Below, one piece after another: positions 26,859 through 36,000 of a stretch of 64,000 nucleotides of DNA (positions within the stretch are counted from its first letter, which is position 1; every line of letters starts with the position of its first letter). The notes beneath the pieces were generated by a model. It searched no databases. It was not told the origin of the DNA and saw nothing but the letters and a program-made list of their open reading frames with translations. This DNA comes from CAYQOX01 sp964419335. GTDB lineage: Bacteria > Hinthialibacterota > Hinthialibacteria > Hinthialibacterales > Hinthialibacteraceae. The stretch spans positions 1-64,000 of the forward strand of contig CAYQOX010000005.1 of the NCBI GenBank assembly GCA_964419335.1, read 5' to 3'. Made by a program: the position numbers and the translations under genes.

Positions 26859-27134
26859 ATGGAAAACTTTAAGGGAAAGTTTTTGGATGGCAACTCGGTT
26901 TGTATTGACCACATCTATGGAAGACTAAATCTGCCTGCATCTCAATCCGAGGAAAGCTATTGGTCTGGAAATTTTAAAACATCAACCCCCGAAAAAATCA
27001 TTTTGGGAGGAAGGTATCAAATTCAACTGAATGATGGCCGTAAGGGAAAAGTGCTCGTAACCCGGATCGATCTATACGGCTGTTTTCCTTGCATCATTCA
27101 ATTTCGAGGGATCGGTACCTTGTATACAGCATAA
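26859..27134 (+). CDS. small conserved-looking protein of unknown function
   Basis: A 91-residue protein with no signal peptide. The second half (about 48-88) reads as a small beta barrel: GGRYQIQLNDGRKGKVLVT, a short loop, then IIQFRGIGTL. I have the impression that this DGRxGxxxV...FRGxGxL pattern recurs in short bacterial proteins but cannot assign a function. GAGATGAG precedes the ATG. It is followed by the sulfatase pair 98 bases later but need not belong with them. Confidence 0.65.
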   Translation: MENFKGKFLDGNSVCIDHIYGRLNLPASQSEESYWSGNFKTSTPEKIILGGRYQIQLNDGRKGKVLVTRIDLYGCFPCIIQFRGIGTLYTA

Positions 27135-27231
27135 AAATACTTCATCTCAAATTCACTTATGACTACTGATCTGCATAATCTCATCAACCCTCTTAAATCG
27201 AAATGCTCTTAAATGGATGGTAGAGGAAACT

Positions 27232-28740
27232 ATGACTACACATCAACTTCAACGCCGCTCTTTTCTCAAATCGGCTAGTACCGTCATCGCGGGACTCCCT
27301 TTTATTCACACCTTAAGCCATGCTCAAAGGGAGCCTTCTCAAAAACCACGTAATATCATCTTGATTCTCAGTGACGATCATCGCTATGACTTCATGAGTT
27401 TCATGAAGGAATCCCCCGCATTTCTGGAAACCCCTACAATGGACCGCATGGCAAAGCAAGGGGCTCACTTAGCCAATGCTTTTGTCAGTACTTCGCTTTG
27501 TTCCCCCAGCCGAGCGTCAATCCTCACCGGTCAGTACATGCACAACCATCACATTGTCGACAACCAACGCCCCGCCCCCGAAGGGACAGTATTTTTCCCG
27601 CAGTATTTACAACAAAATGGATACCAAACCGCCTTCGTCGGCAAGTGGCATATGGGACATGACCATGATAAACCTCGCCCTGGTTTTGATCATTGGGTGA
27701 GTTTTAAAGGACAGGGAACCTACTTCGACCCCACGCTTAACATCAACGGAGATCGAAGTAATTTTCAGGGATATACGACTGACATTTTGACCGATCAGGC
27801 TCTTTCTTGGCTGCAAAATGACCGCAACGACGAACAACCCTTCTTTCTCTATCTCTCTTTCAAAGCGGTGCATTATCCCTTCCTCCCCGCACCGCGCCAC
27901 CAGGGACGCTACAAAGATGAAGAAGTCGAACGCCCCGAAACCATGGCCAACACCGAACGCAACTATCAAACCCAACCTCATTGGGTACGCGAACGCCGTT
28001 ACAGCATCCATGGTATCGATCATATGGAAACCGGACAATATGACAACGATCCGGTGCCATCCTTCGATAACTTATACAAGCAATTTTGTGAAACGGTACA
28101 TGGATTAGACGAAAATATTGGCCGCGTCATCGACTATCTGGATAAAACTGGATTAAGCGAGAACTCACTGGTCCTCTATATGGGTGATAATGGTTTCGCC
28201 TTGGGAGAACACGGTTTTTATGACAAACGGGATGCGTTTGAAGAATCCATTCGTATTCCTATGCTTGCTTATGCCCCGGGTATGATTGAAGCGGGACAAA
28301 CCATCACTCCCATGGTACAAAACATCGATATCGCCCCGACTTTATTACAAGCCGCAGGAGTTAATATCCCCAAGGATCCTCCTATGGATGGGCGTTCTTT
28401 TCTTCCTCTCTTACAAGGAGAATCTATCCCCTGGCGTGACCATATCCTTTATGAATATCACTGGGAATGGAATTTTCCCGCCACACCAACACTGTTTGCC
28501 ATCCGCGATGAACGCTACAAATACATTTACTACCACGGAGTGTGGGATCATGACGGTTTTTACGATTTACAAACCGATCCTCTCGAACGACATAACGTAA
28601 TCAACGTTCCAACCTATCGTGAGAAAATTGAAGCCATGCGTTCGCAACTTTTCCGCGAACTAAAAGAAAGCGGAGGATTGAATATCCCGGTTCGTCCCCC
28701 ACGCGGAGAACGTCTGGATCAACGCAAATTGAAACGCTGA
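27232..28740 (+). CDS. exported type I sulfatase
   Basis: From the ATG at 27232 the product is 502 residues with a twin-arginine signal (QRRSFLKSAS). CSPSR at about 90-94 supplies the formylglycine Cys; SDDHR and GKWHMGHD hold metal and sulfate ligands, and GDNGF is the C-terminal metal-site motif. The sequence resembles heparan or iduronate-type sulfatases of polysaccharide degraders, but specificity is not readable. An in-frame ATG at 27217 lacks a Shine-Dalgarno, while AGAGGA lies four bases before 27232. A second sulfatase follows after 28 bases, so the two are an operon. Confidence 0.94.
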   Translation: MTTHQLQRRSFLKSASTVIAGLPFIHTLSHAQREPSQKPRNIILILSDDHRYDFMSFMKESPAFLETPTMDRMAKQGAHLANAFVSTSLCSPSRASILTGQYMHNHHIVDNQRPAPEGTVFFPQYLQQNGYQTAFVGKWHMGHDHDKPRPGFDHWVSFKGQGTYFDPTLNINGDRSNFQGYTTDILTDQALSWLQNDRNDEQPFFLYLSFKAVHYPFLPAPRHQGRYKDEEVERPETMANTERNYQTQPHWVRERRYSIHGIDHMETGQYDNDPVPSFDNLYKQFCETVHGLDENIGRVIDYLDKTGLSENSLVLYMGDNGFALGEHGFYDKRDAFEESIRIPMLAYAPGMIEAGQTITPMVQNIDIAPTLLQAAGVNIPKDPPMDGRSFLPLLQGESIPWRDHILYEYHWEWNFPATPTLFAIRDERYKYIYYHGVWDHDGFYDLQTDPLERHNVINVPTYREKIEAMRSQLFRELKESGGLNIPVRPPRGERLDQRKLKR

Positions 28741-28768
28741 GCAATTATAGTAATAGGAGATAAAGGGC

Positions 28769-30046
28769 ATGAAAAAACTTAATCGCCGTCATTTCTTACA
28801 GATCTCAGGAGCGGGTGCAGTCGCGCTAAGCGGCTCAACCCAAACGCATGCCACCTCCTCTATGCGTCCCAATGTCGTACTTATTATCTCCGATGATCAC
28901 GGCTTCACCGACTATGGCTTCATGGGACACGACACCATCCAAACACCCAACATCGATCAACTAGCAAAGCAAAGTGTGACCTTTACCCGCGGCTATGTGA
29001 CAACGGCATTATGCTGCCCTTCCTTGGCTACCCTCCTCACCGGGTTATATCCTCATCAGCATCGTGTAACCGGCAATGATCCCATCGATAAAGACGAACG
29101 TCATCTTTGGTTTGAAGTTTTTGAGCAATGTCCCCGCCTACCCGCTATGCTGGCCGAGGCAGGATACTTGAGTTTTCAATCGGGAAAATATTGGATGGGA
29201 CATTATGCGCGCGCCGGTTTTACCCATGGCATGACTGATCAAGGACGTCATGGAGGACCAGGTTTAGAGATTGGCCGTTCCACTATGCAGCCGCTGTATG
29301 ACTTTATGGATGAGGCAGGCGAGAAACAAAAACCGTTCTTCGTATGGTATGCCCCATTTCTGCCTCACCTACCTCACAATCCCCCAGAATCCATTTTAAA
29401 AAAATATGAATCCGCAGGAGAAAATGCAAAATATTACGCGATGTGTGATTGGTTCGATCAGACCTGCGGTGAACTACTCGATTACCTGGATCAGCAGGAT
29501 TTGGCCAAAAACACCATCGTCATCTACATCGCCGATAACGGCTGGCCGCGCCCTTACAAAGGCTCACCCTACGAACTTGGCGTACGCACCCCTATCATGT
29601 TTCGCTGGCCGGAGAAACTCGAACCCGAATTTGATCCTAATCTCGCCAACAGTATCGACATAGTCCCCACCATCATCACAGCATGTGGCTTAACTCCTCC
29701 TGATGAAATGCCGGGGATCAATTTACTCGATAGAGAACAGCGTGAACAACGCGATACCATCTTCCTTGAAAATTTCGCCCATGATATGGCTGATGTCGAC
29801 CATCCCGAAAAAAGTTTACGGGCTCGCACAATCATCCAAGGCGATTGGAAGCTGATCGTCTGGGAAGAAGAGCAACCCGATTTCCGTATTTCTGGACAAC
29901 CCAAACCGGAAGCGGATCGTGAGCTCTTTAACCTTAAAGACGATCCTCTTGAAAAAGAGAATTTGGTTGAGAAGCATCCTGAAAAAGTTCGCACGATGGA
30001 AGAACGTTTAGATCAGTGGTGGGATCCTTCCCAACCCCAAGAATGA
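28769..30046 (+). CDS. exported sulfatase-family protein with a variant CCPSL motif
   Basis: A 425-residue S1-type protein with a twin-arginine N-terminus (NRRHFLQISG). SDDHG at 41-45, GKYWMGH and ADNGWP are in place, so the fold and metal site look intact. At the maturation site it reads L-C-C-P-S-L-A-T (Cys82, Cys83), where Leu86 replaces the Arg of the usual CxPSR. The Arg normally helps hold formylglycine and is part of the recognition motif, so maturation or activity may differ. Related CxPSL proteins may exist in planctomycete-like bacteria; this is recollection, not a search. AGGAG and AAAGGG both precede the ATG. Its stop is 18 bases from the convergent ftsH stop. Confidence 0.9.
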   Translation: MKKLNRRHFLQISGAGAVALSGSTQTHATSSMRPNVVLIISDDHGFTDYGFMGHDTIQTPNIDQLAKQSVTFTRGYVTTALCCPSLATLLTGLYPHQHRVTGNDPIDKDERHLWFEVFEQCPRLPAMLAEAGYLSFQSGKYWMGHYARAGFTHGMTDQGRHGGPGLEIGRSTMQPLYDFMDEAGEKQKPFFVWYAPFLPHLPHNPPESILKKYESAGENAKYYAMCDWFDQTCGELLDYLDQQDLAKNTIVIYIADNGWPRPYKGSPYELGVRTPIMFRWPEKLEPEFDPNLANSIDIVPTIITACGLTPPDEMPGINLLDREQREQRDTIFLENFAHDMADVDHPEKSLRARTIIQGDWKLIVWEEEQPDFRISGQPKPEADRELFNLKDDPLEKENLVEKHPEKVRTMEERLDQWWDPSQPQE

Positions 30047-30064
30047 GAACCAACAAATATGTCT

Positions 30065-32077
30065 TTAAGAATGAGAGTCATCCATCGTTTTTGATGTTAC
30101 TTCACCATCTAAGTAACGTTTTAATTTATCGCCCTCCAAAGTCTCGTCCGTTTCCAACACTTCGGAAAGAGACTTCAAGCGTTCACTATTGTCTTCAAGA
30201 ATTTGTCGAGCTTCTCGAAATGCCTCATCGATGAGATTCTTAACTTCAATATCGATTTCACGAGCCGTATCCTCACTATAAGAGCGTTGTTTGGCGAGTT
30301 GCTCTCCAAGAAAGACTTCGGCATTTTCATCATCGAAAGCCACATTTTGAAAGTTCTCGCCCATTCCCCATTGCCCTATCATACGCCGGGCTAAACGAGT
30401 GGCTTGCATAAGATCATTTGCGGCTCCAGTAGACACGGTGCCTACAAAGAGTTCCTCGCTGGCGCGTCCGCCGAGCATGACTTTTAAGCGGGCGTATAAA
30501 TATTCCTTGGTAAGGTTATAGCGTTCTTCTGGAAGCTGTTGGGTCGCGCCTAAGGCTCGCCCGCGAGGTATAATACTGATCTTTTCCACCGGATCGGCTT
30601 CCGGTGAAAGATGCGCAACCATCGCATGTCCCGCTTCATGGATAGCAATGGTCTTCTTTTCCTCACTGCTCAAAATAACTCCACCGCGAGTTTGCCCCAT
30701 CAGGATTTTATCCCGCGCTTCGCTGAAGTCCTCCTTATCGACTTTATTTTTATTCCTCCGTGCAGCCAACAGAGCCGCTTCATTAACGAGATTCGCGAGA
30801 TCGGCTCCCGATCGGCCTGGCATGGAACGCGCCAAATCTTCTAAATCCACATCATCCGCCAATGGAACCTTCTTCGCATGAACTTTTAAAATAGCAGTCC
30901 GCTCGGTTAAACTCGGCAAGTCAATCACCACCCGCCGATCAAATCGGCCAGGACGGAGCAGCGCCGGATCTAGAATATCAGGCCGGTTGGTTGATCCAAT
31001 CACGACCAAGTTATCGGTAGGTTCAAATCCATCGATCTCAGACAATAATTGATTAAGCGTCTGTTCCCGCTCATCATGGCCACCGCCTAATCCCGCACCC
31101 CGATGGCGTCCCACCGAATCCAATTCATCCATAAAAATAATACAGGGGGTATTCTGTTTCGCTGTTTGGAATAAATCCCGGACGCGTGAAGCTCCCACCC
31201 CAACAAACATCTCCATAAAGTCCGAACCGGTAATACTATAAAAAGGGACTTCCGCCTCCCCGGCAACCGCACGTGCTAATAAAGTTTTCCCCGTCCCAGG
31301 GGGACCTACCAATAAGACTCCTTTCGGCACTCGGCAACCTAAACGTTGGAATTGCTCCGGTTTCGTCAAGAAATCTATAATCTCTTTCAAACCTTGCTTG
31401 GCTTCTTCAACCCCTGCCACATCATCAAATTTGATAGACGTATGCTCTTTTTCAAACTTTTTGGCTTTGGACCGTCCAACCGACATCATCCCTTTTGCTT
31501 GCGAAGAGATGTTTCGTAAAATCAATATCCCAATACCAACCAAGAGCAAAAACGGAAGCAAATTCAACACCACCATCCAAAAGGTATTTTCTCCCGAGCC
31601 CTTGGAAACAAATTCCACATCTTGGGCCAAGATTTCATCGGTCAAATTTTCATCTCCAAATGGGGGCATGGTTGTTTCGAAGCGGCTCACCATAGTCGGC
31701 TCTTGGGGTTCAGAAGGTGAAGCCTCTTCGATCTCTTCGTCGGGTACAAATCTTTGCCCTTCCGTTTCTTGCGTTGTGCTTTCTTGATCTGCGCGTCTAG
31801 TGTGTCGTTGCAATTGAAACAGAGGGACCTCCTTCTTAAATTCACCCTGCAATGTTTCACCTTCGGCCTCCAAATATTCTACATTTCCTTGTTTCAATTG
31901 GGTTTTAAACGCAGTATACGGAATTGTGTTCACAGGATAAGGATCAATTTGCAATAAATAAATCCACAAAATTACCAATATAATTAATGGCCACCATGAC
32001 CATTGTGGACGTCCCGTGCGAGGATATTGCTTGCCTTCTTCTGATTTCTTTTCTTGTTGCTTATTTTCCTGGTTCAT
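30065..32077 (-). CDS. ftsH: ATP-dependent zinc metalloprotease FtsH
   Basis: A 670-residue membrane AAA+ protease. Transmembrane helices are at about 28-43 and 165-187. Walker A GPPGTGKT is at 258-265, the pore loop MFVGVG at 290-295, Walker B FMDELD around 315-320, and the zinc motif HEAGH at 480-484. It degrades membrane and short-lived cytosolic proteins. The periplasmic part (44-164) is longer than usual and contains an acidic, Gln/Glu/Pro-rich stretch (about 90-127). AAAGGA precedes the ATG. It is a single gene here, convergent with the sulfatase pair. Confidence 0.98.
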   Translation of the reverse strand: MNQENKQQEKKSEEGKQYPRTGRPQWSWWPLIILVILWIYLLQIDPYPVNTIPYTAFKTQLKQGNVEYLEAEGETLQGEFKKEVPLFQLQRHTRRADQESTTQETEGQRFVPDEEIEEASPSEPQEPTMVSRFETTMPPFGDENLTDEILAQDVEFVSKGSGENTFWMVVLNLLPFLLLVGIGILILRNISSQAKGMMSVGRSKAKKFEKEHTSIKFDDVAGVEEAKQGLKEIIDFLTKPEQFQRLGCRVPKGVLLVGPPGTGKTLLARAVAGEAEVPFYSITGSDFMEMFVGVGASRVRDLFQTAKQNTPCIIFMDELDSVGRHRGAGLGGGHDEREQTLNQLLSEIDGFEPTDNLVVIGSTNRPDILDPALLRPGRFDRRVVIDLPSLTERTAILKVHAKKVPLADDVDLEDLARSMPGRSGADLANLVNEAALLAARRNKNKVDKEDFSEARDKILMGQTRGGVILSSEEKKTIAIHEAGHAMVAHLSPEADPVEKISIIPRGRALGATQQLPEERYNLTKEYLYARLKVMLGGRASEELFVGTVSTGAANDLMQATRLARRMIGQWGMGENFQNVAFDDENAEVFLGEQLAKQRSYSEDTAREIDIEVKNLIDEAFREARQILEDNSERLKSLSEVLETDETLEGDKLKRYLDGEVTSKTMDDSHS

Positions 32078-32274
32078 GAGTGTCCTTTCTAATATCTAGA
32101 CTCTTTCTCAAAAGTCGGATACCTATTTATTATAATCCATCTATAGAAAAATGCGTATTTGATTCAAAAGCCACGACTCTTACAAAACGAGTGTTTTTTG
32201 AATGGATTCCTTTATTAGCATTGTAATAATAGTATGCTAAAGGACAAAACCATAACCCATTCAATAAGGTTCAA

Positions 32275-33003
32275 ATGACAAATCGATCCTATTCCCTTTT
32301 TGTTTTCTTTCTTTTCATCTCTACTCCCCTGCTGGCATATTCTCTAGACAAAGAGGAACTTCCCCTCATTTTCGAAGACGATTTTGGGAAAGGAGCCACT
32401 CATTGGGCTCCACTTGACCCACACATCTGGCGCGTCATCCAAGAAGGAGGAAACCATGTTTATCAGCTAAAAGATCCATCCGTGGATCCCAATTCCGTGC
32501 AAACCGATTACGAGCCTCCATACCGCTCACCTTATTACATTTCTATTTTAGATAACATTGTCGTGAGCGATTTCATATTGCAAGTTGAAGCCAAATATAT
32601 TGGAAAAATCTACGACCACCAAGATTTATGTTTCTTCTTTGGCTGGCAGGATAACACCCACTTTTATTATGCCCATATCGGCCCCACTTCAGATCAATAT
32701 AGCCATACCATCCATATCGTTAATGAAGCGCCTCGCAACTCCATCGCCACAGAAACGAACGACGGCAATCAATGGCTCGAAAACCATTACCACACGATCC
32801 AAATTATTCGCGACACTCAAACAGGCCGCATCGAAGTATTCTTCGATGATTTGACAACCCCAGTCATAACCGCCAACGATACAACTTTCATCTCCGGAAA
32901 AATCGGGCTAGGATCCTTTGACGATGCAGGTCAGTTTGATAATCTAAAGTTATGGGGAAAAACAGTAACTCCAATCTCGAACTGGATGCTTTATGACTTC
33001 TAA
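32275..33003 (+). CDS. secreted concanavalin-fold (DUF1080/LamG-like) protein with a WxLY tail
   Basis: A 242-residue protein with a Sec signal peptide (about 1-21). The rest looks like one jelly-roll domain: FEDDFGKG near the start, HIGPTSDQYSH in the middle, then TGRIEVFFDD and GKIGLGSFDDAGQFDNLKL, as in DUF1080-type or LamG sandwiches that bind or cleave sugars. No catalytic residues can be assigned. The protein ends P-I-S-N-W-M-L-Y-D-F, matching the I-x-x-W-x-L-Y pattern at the ends of two other secreted proteins here. AAGG lies six bases before the ATG. It converges on the CotH gene. Confidence 0.8.
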   Translation: MTNRSYSLFVFFLFISTPLLAYSLDKEELPLIFEDDFGKGATHWAPLDPHIWRVIQEGGNHVYQLKDPSVDPNSVQTDYEPPYRSPYYISILDNIVVSDFILQVEAKYIGKIYDHQDLCFFFGWQDNTHFYYAHIGPTSDQYSHTIHIVNEAPRNSIATETNDGNQWLENHYHTIQIIRDTQTGRIEVFFDDLTTPVITANDTTFISGKIGLGSFDDAGQFDNLKLWGKTVTPISNWMLYDF

Positions 33004-33016
33004 AACTCACTGAATA

Positions 33017-33043
33017 CAAAAACGGCGGTCACATCGACCGCCG
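33017..33043 (-). terminator. terminator between the convergent 242-residue protein and CotH genes
   Basis: CGGCGGTC (33023-33030) pairs perfectly with GACCGCCG (33036-33043). Read on the minus strand it is followed by a T run (33017-33022), making a good terminator for the CotH gene. The plus-strand side has only CTCTTTC and is weaker. Confidence 0.8.
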
Positions 33044-33068
33044 CTCTTTCATCCATTTTCTCTCACGT

Positions 33069-36000
33069 TTAATACAAGGTCCAAGCCTCGATTTCTGTTC
33101 CTGTCGGTGGATGCAGAAATTGAGAGGGTGCAAGGACTTCACCCATCAATCGCACTTCATCGATCCGTCCTGAGAAGACTTTCGTGGTGCGATCCGCCAA
33201 ACGTGTCGATCCAACCATTACCGGTAAATCGCTCTCAGTCCGGAACGAATCGTAGTCAGAAATACCATCATCATGCACAATGGTCGTTTCGACTTCCCAT
33301 CCATCGATATACATCCTCACTTTCTCACTAATCAAGGGTTCGCGTAAATCAACCACAACCGCATAATGATGAAATTCACCATCTTGGGGCACTGCGCTTA
33401 TAGCCGAAATATGGAGCCGTCCGTTGATGCCGGAGTCCGTATCAATATCATTAAAGAAGAAATCCAACGATCCGGGTTGATGCAACCCCATTCCAAATCG
33501 CCACACCCCATCCACATCGGCGTTCTCTTCATCATAACGATCGATCAACACTTGCGGTTGAGTCGCCTCTGAATCCAACATGGCATAACATTCCAGCGTA
33601 AGCAATTCTTCTCGATCAAGGGAACTCTCGCTTGAACCAAATTGAAAACCATCCCCATTATTCCCTGTAAGAAGAAGAGAAGCCGTGTTAGGAGCCTGCG
33701 ACTGCGGGACGGGATCCTCTGCACCAGGGGCCTCAATGCGGGCCTCCCCCAATAATCTCCCTTGAATAAAGACTTCATTTTCATCTCTCACATTATCCTC
33801 AAATCGGAAATACGCAATCAAAGGACGCTCTTCTGGAGGTGGTGCTGGAGTCACGTGCACCGTTATTCCTGGGGACATATTCCCTTCTCGATCGACGATC
33901 CGGATCGTGAACTCATATTCCTGGCCATTGATTAAATCACGAATACGCACTCGATTATCAGAAATTTCTGTCGACTCTATAATTGTATCCTCTTCAAATA
34001 TATCAACTCTTAGCAGATCCGTGGACACCGGTAGAACCCACTCAATCCGTGCGGAACGATCCAACGGGGTAACTTCAACGATGTCCACATCCGGAGGAGG
34101 TATTTGTTCCGCCATTCGGAACGAGGTGGCTTCTGACCAATCACTCCAATCTCCTTCACCAAGACGATAGCGCATCCTCCAATAATAAGTCTCTCCCGTA
34201 GCCAACACCGTCGCAGGCACCTTGAATTCGTCAACCAGTTGATCCTCATTACCGCCGCTCCATAACGGTTGGAAGAAATCCCGATTCCTATACTGAATCT
34301 CCCATTGGGTCTCACCCACATTCCCTGGATTGCTATCCAACGAGGATACACGCAGAGTTACATCCCGGGTACCCACCAATTCATCTTCTGCCGGGAACAA
34401 GTTCTCCGCGGTCGACGGGACATCCTCCCCTCTCACATTGTTATCATCAAGGATAAATTCCCGTCGGGCACTCACATACTTTTTCATTTCATCGACCATC
34501 TGGTCTAATTGACCGGGTGAATTCCAACGTTGCTTATTTTCTTCAATCGCATCCTTCAAATAATCCCAATAGGAATCAAAAATGGGATCTAAATGCTCGC
34601 GGGTAAACAAATGATCCACAAATTCGCGTAAACGTTGATAATAACGCGTGCGATACTCTGGCACTTGCAAAAACTTTTGCCGCAGTTTATTGGTTCCAAA
34701 AACTCCCCCTGCAGCCCCATCCAACAAACTATAATCATGAATAAATGGGAACTCGGCATTGGTGTGAATCTCACCCCAGGTATGACTCATATCCCACGGC
34801 ATAATAAACCATCGTCCATCTGCTGCCTTTGTAGGAAAATAATTTTTCTCAGTACTATCCACATGAGATAACACTGCCACAAGGGTTAAATAGTCTAAAT
34901 ACTTTTCAATATTCACATTCTCTTCAAAGAAGTCTTTCAACCGATTCGTTGTATTTAATTTTTCGATAAATTCTATTAAGTCGTGAATATCTTCATCCTG
35001 CCCCATCGTAAACTCATATTTGGAGGCATAGGTATCAAAGTTTGGTTCACGTGCCATATAACTACGTCGAGCATCTACCCCCGCTTTGAAAATTTGAGTC
35101 TCATCAGGTAAATCGTGGTGATCCAAAAAGTCTTCGTTATACTGTTCTATACTGAGAAATAACCCATAGTATTCATTGTTCAGTACCACCCGTCGATGAT
35201 CGGTATCTGCGGCTTCAAATCCAATCTGATCAAACATGGAATACGACAAATGTTCCATAAATCCCGATTCTCCCCGCACCAAAGGTGAGGTTTGATAGTT
35301 CGAGTTCAGGTTCATGGCACGACGCCCATTCCACCGATTTCCTTTCGCGAAGCGAACTTTCCAACTTTTCTTGGGTTTGTTCCGCAAAACATGCCCACGA
35401 TAACGAACTCCACCCTCGTGGTACAAGTCATACACTTTGCCATCAACCACCACGATACTCGGTTGCTCTTTATTACTCTGCACATTTTGATTTAGCCAAT
35501 TGAGAACCGATCGTTCCATAAAAAGATACACGGTGGGATATTCAGGCTGATTCATTCCATCCTCAACAAAAAAAGCGAAGTTGCGGGTCAATTCATTCTG
35601 CCGTGGAAGCATCGTCTCATTTCCGAGGGCATCTTTTGCGGAAATGCGATAACGCCATACCTCGTGAGGACGGATTGTCTCTGCATTATTAAGGATTGCG
35701 GTATAGTATTGATCTCCCGCACGCTCATCCCCCGCCGTTCCATCATCGACCATAGGAACTTTTTTCCACTCTCCTAACACTAACCCAGTCCCCAATGGAG
35801 AGGTTAACCGCTGATAATGCAAATAGACTTCATCCACATCATCCTCATCCCGTACACGTGCGGTGATCTTAATTTGATCTGCGGTTTCTTCTTGCGATGG
35901 ATGTACACGTTGTACATCCCCGCTGGTGGTCAGCGATAAAACGGACGTATCACGATCATCGATCGCATTGATGGTTTGGTTTTGATCTCCATTAGCCAGC

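Noticed and set aside
27607..28038. Long antisense reading frame inside the sulfatase gene
   Set aside because: It has no ribosome site, no domain, and lies opposite a gene with a complete active site and export signal.
31398..31787. Plus-strand frame inside ftsH
   Set aside because: It overlaps the conserved membrane and AAA regions of ftsH and has no ribosome site.
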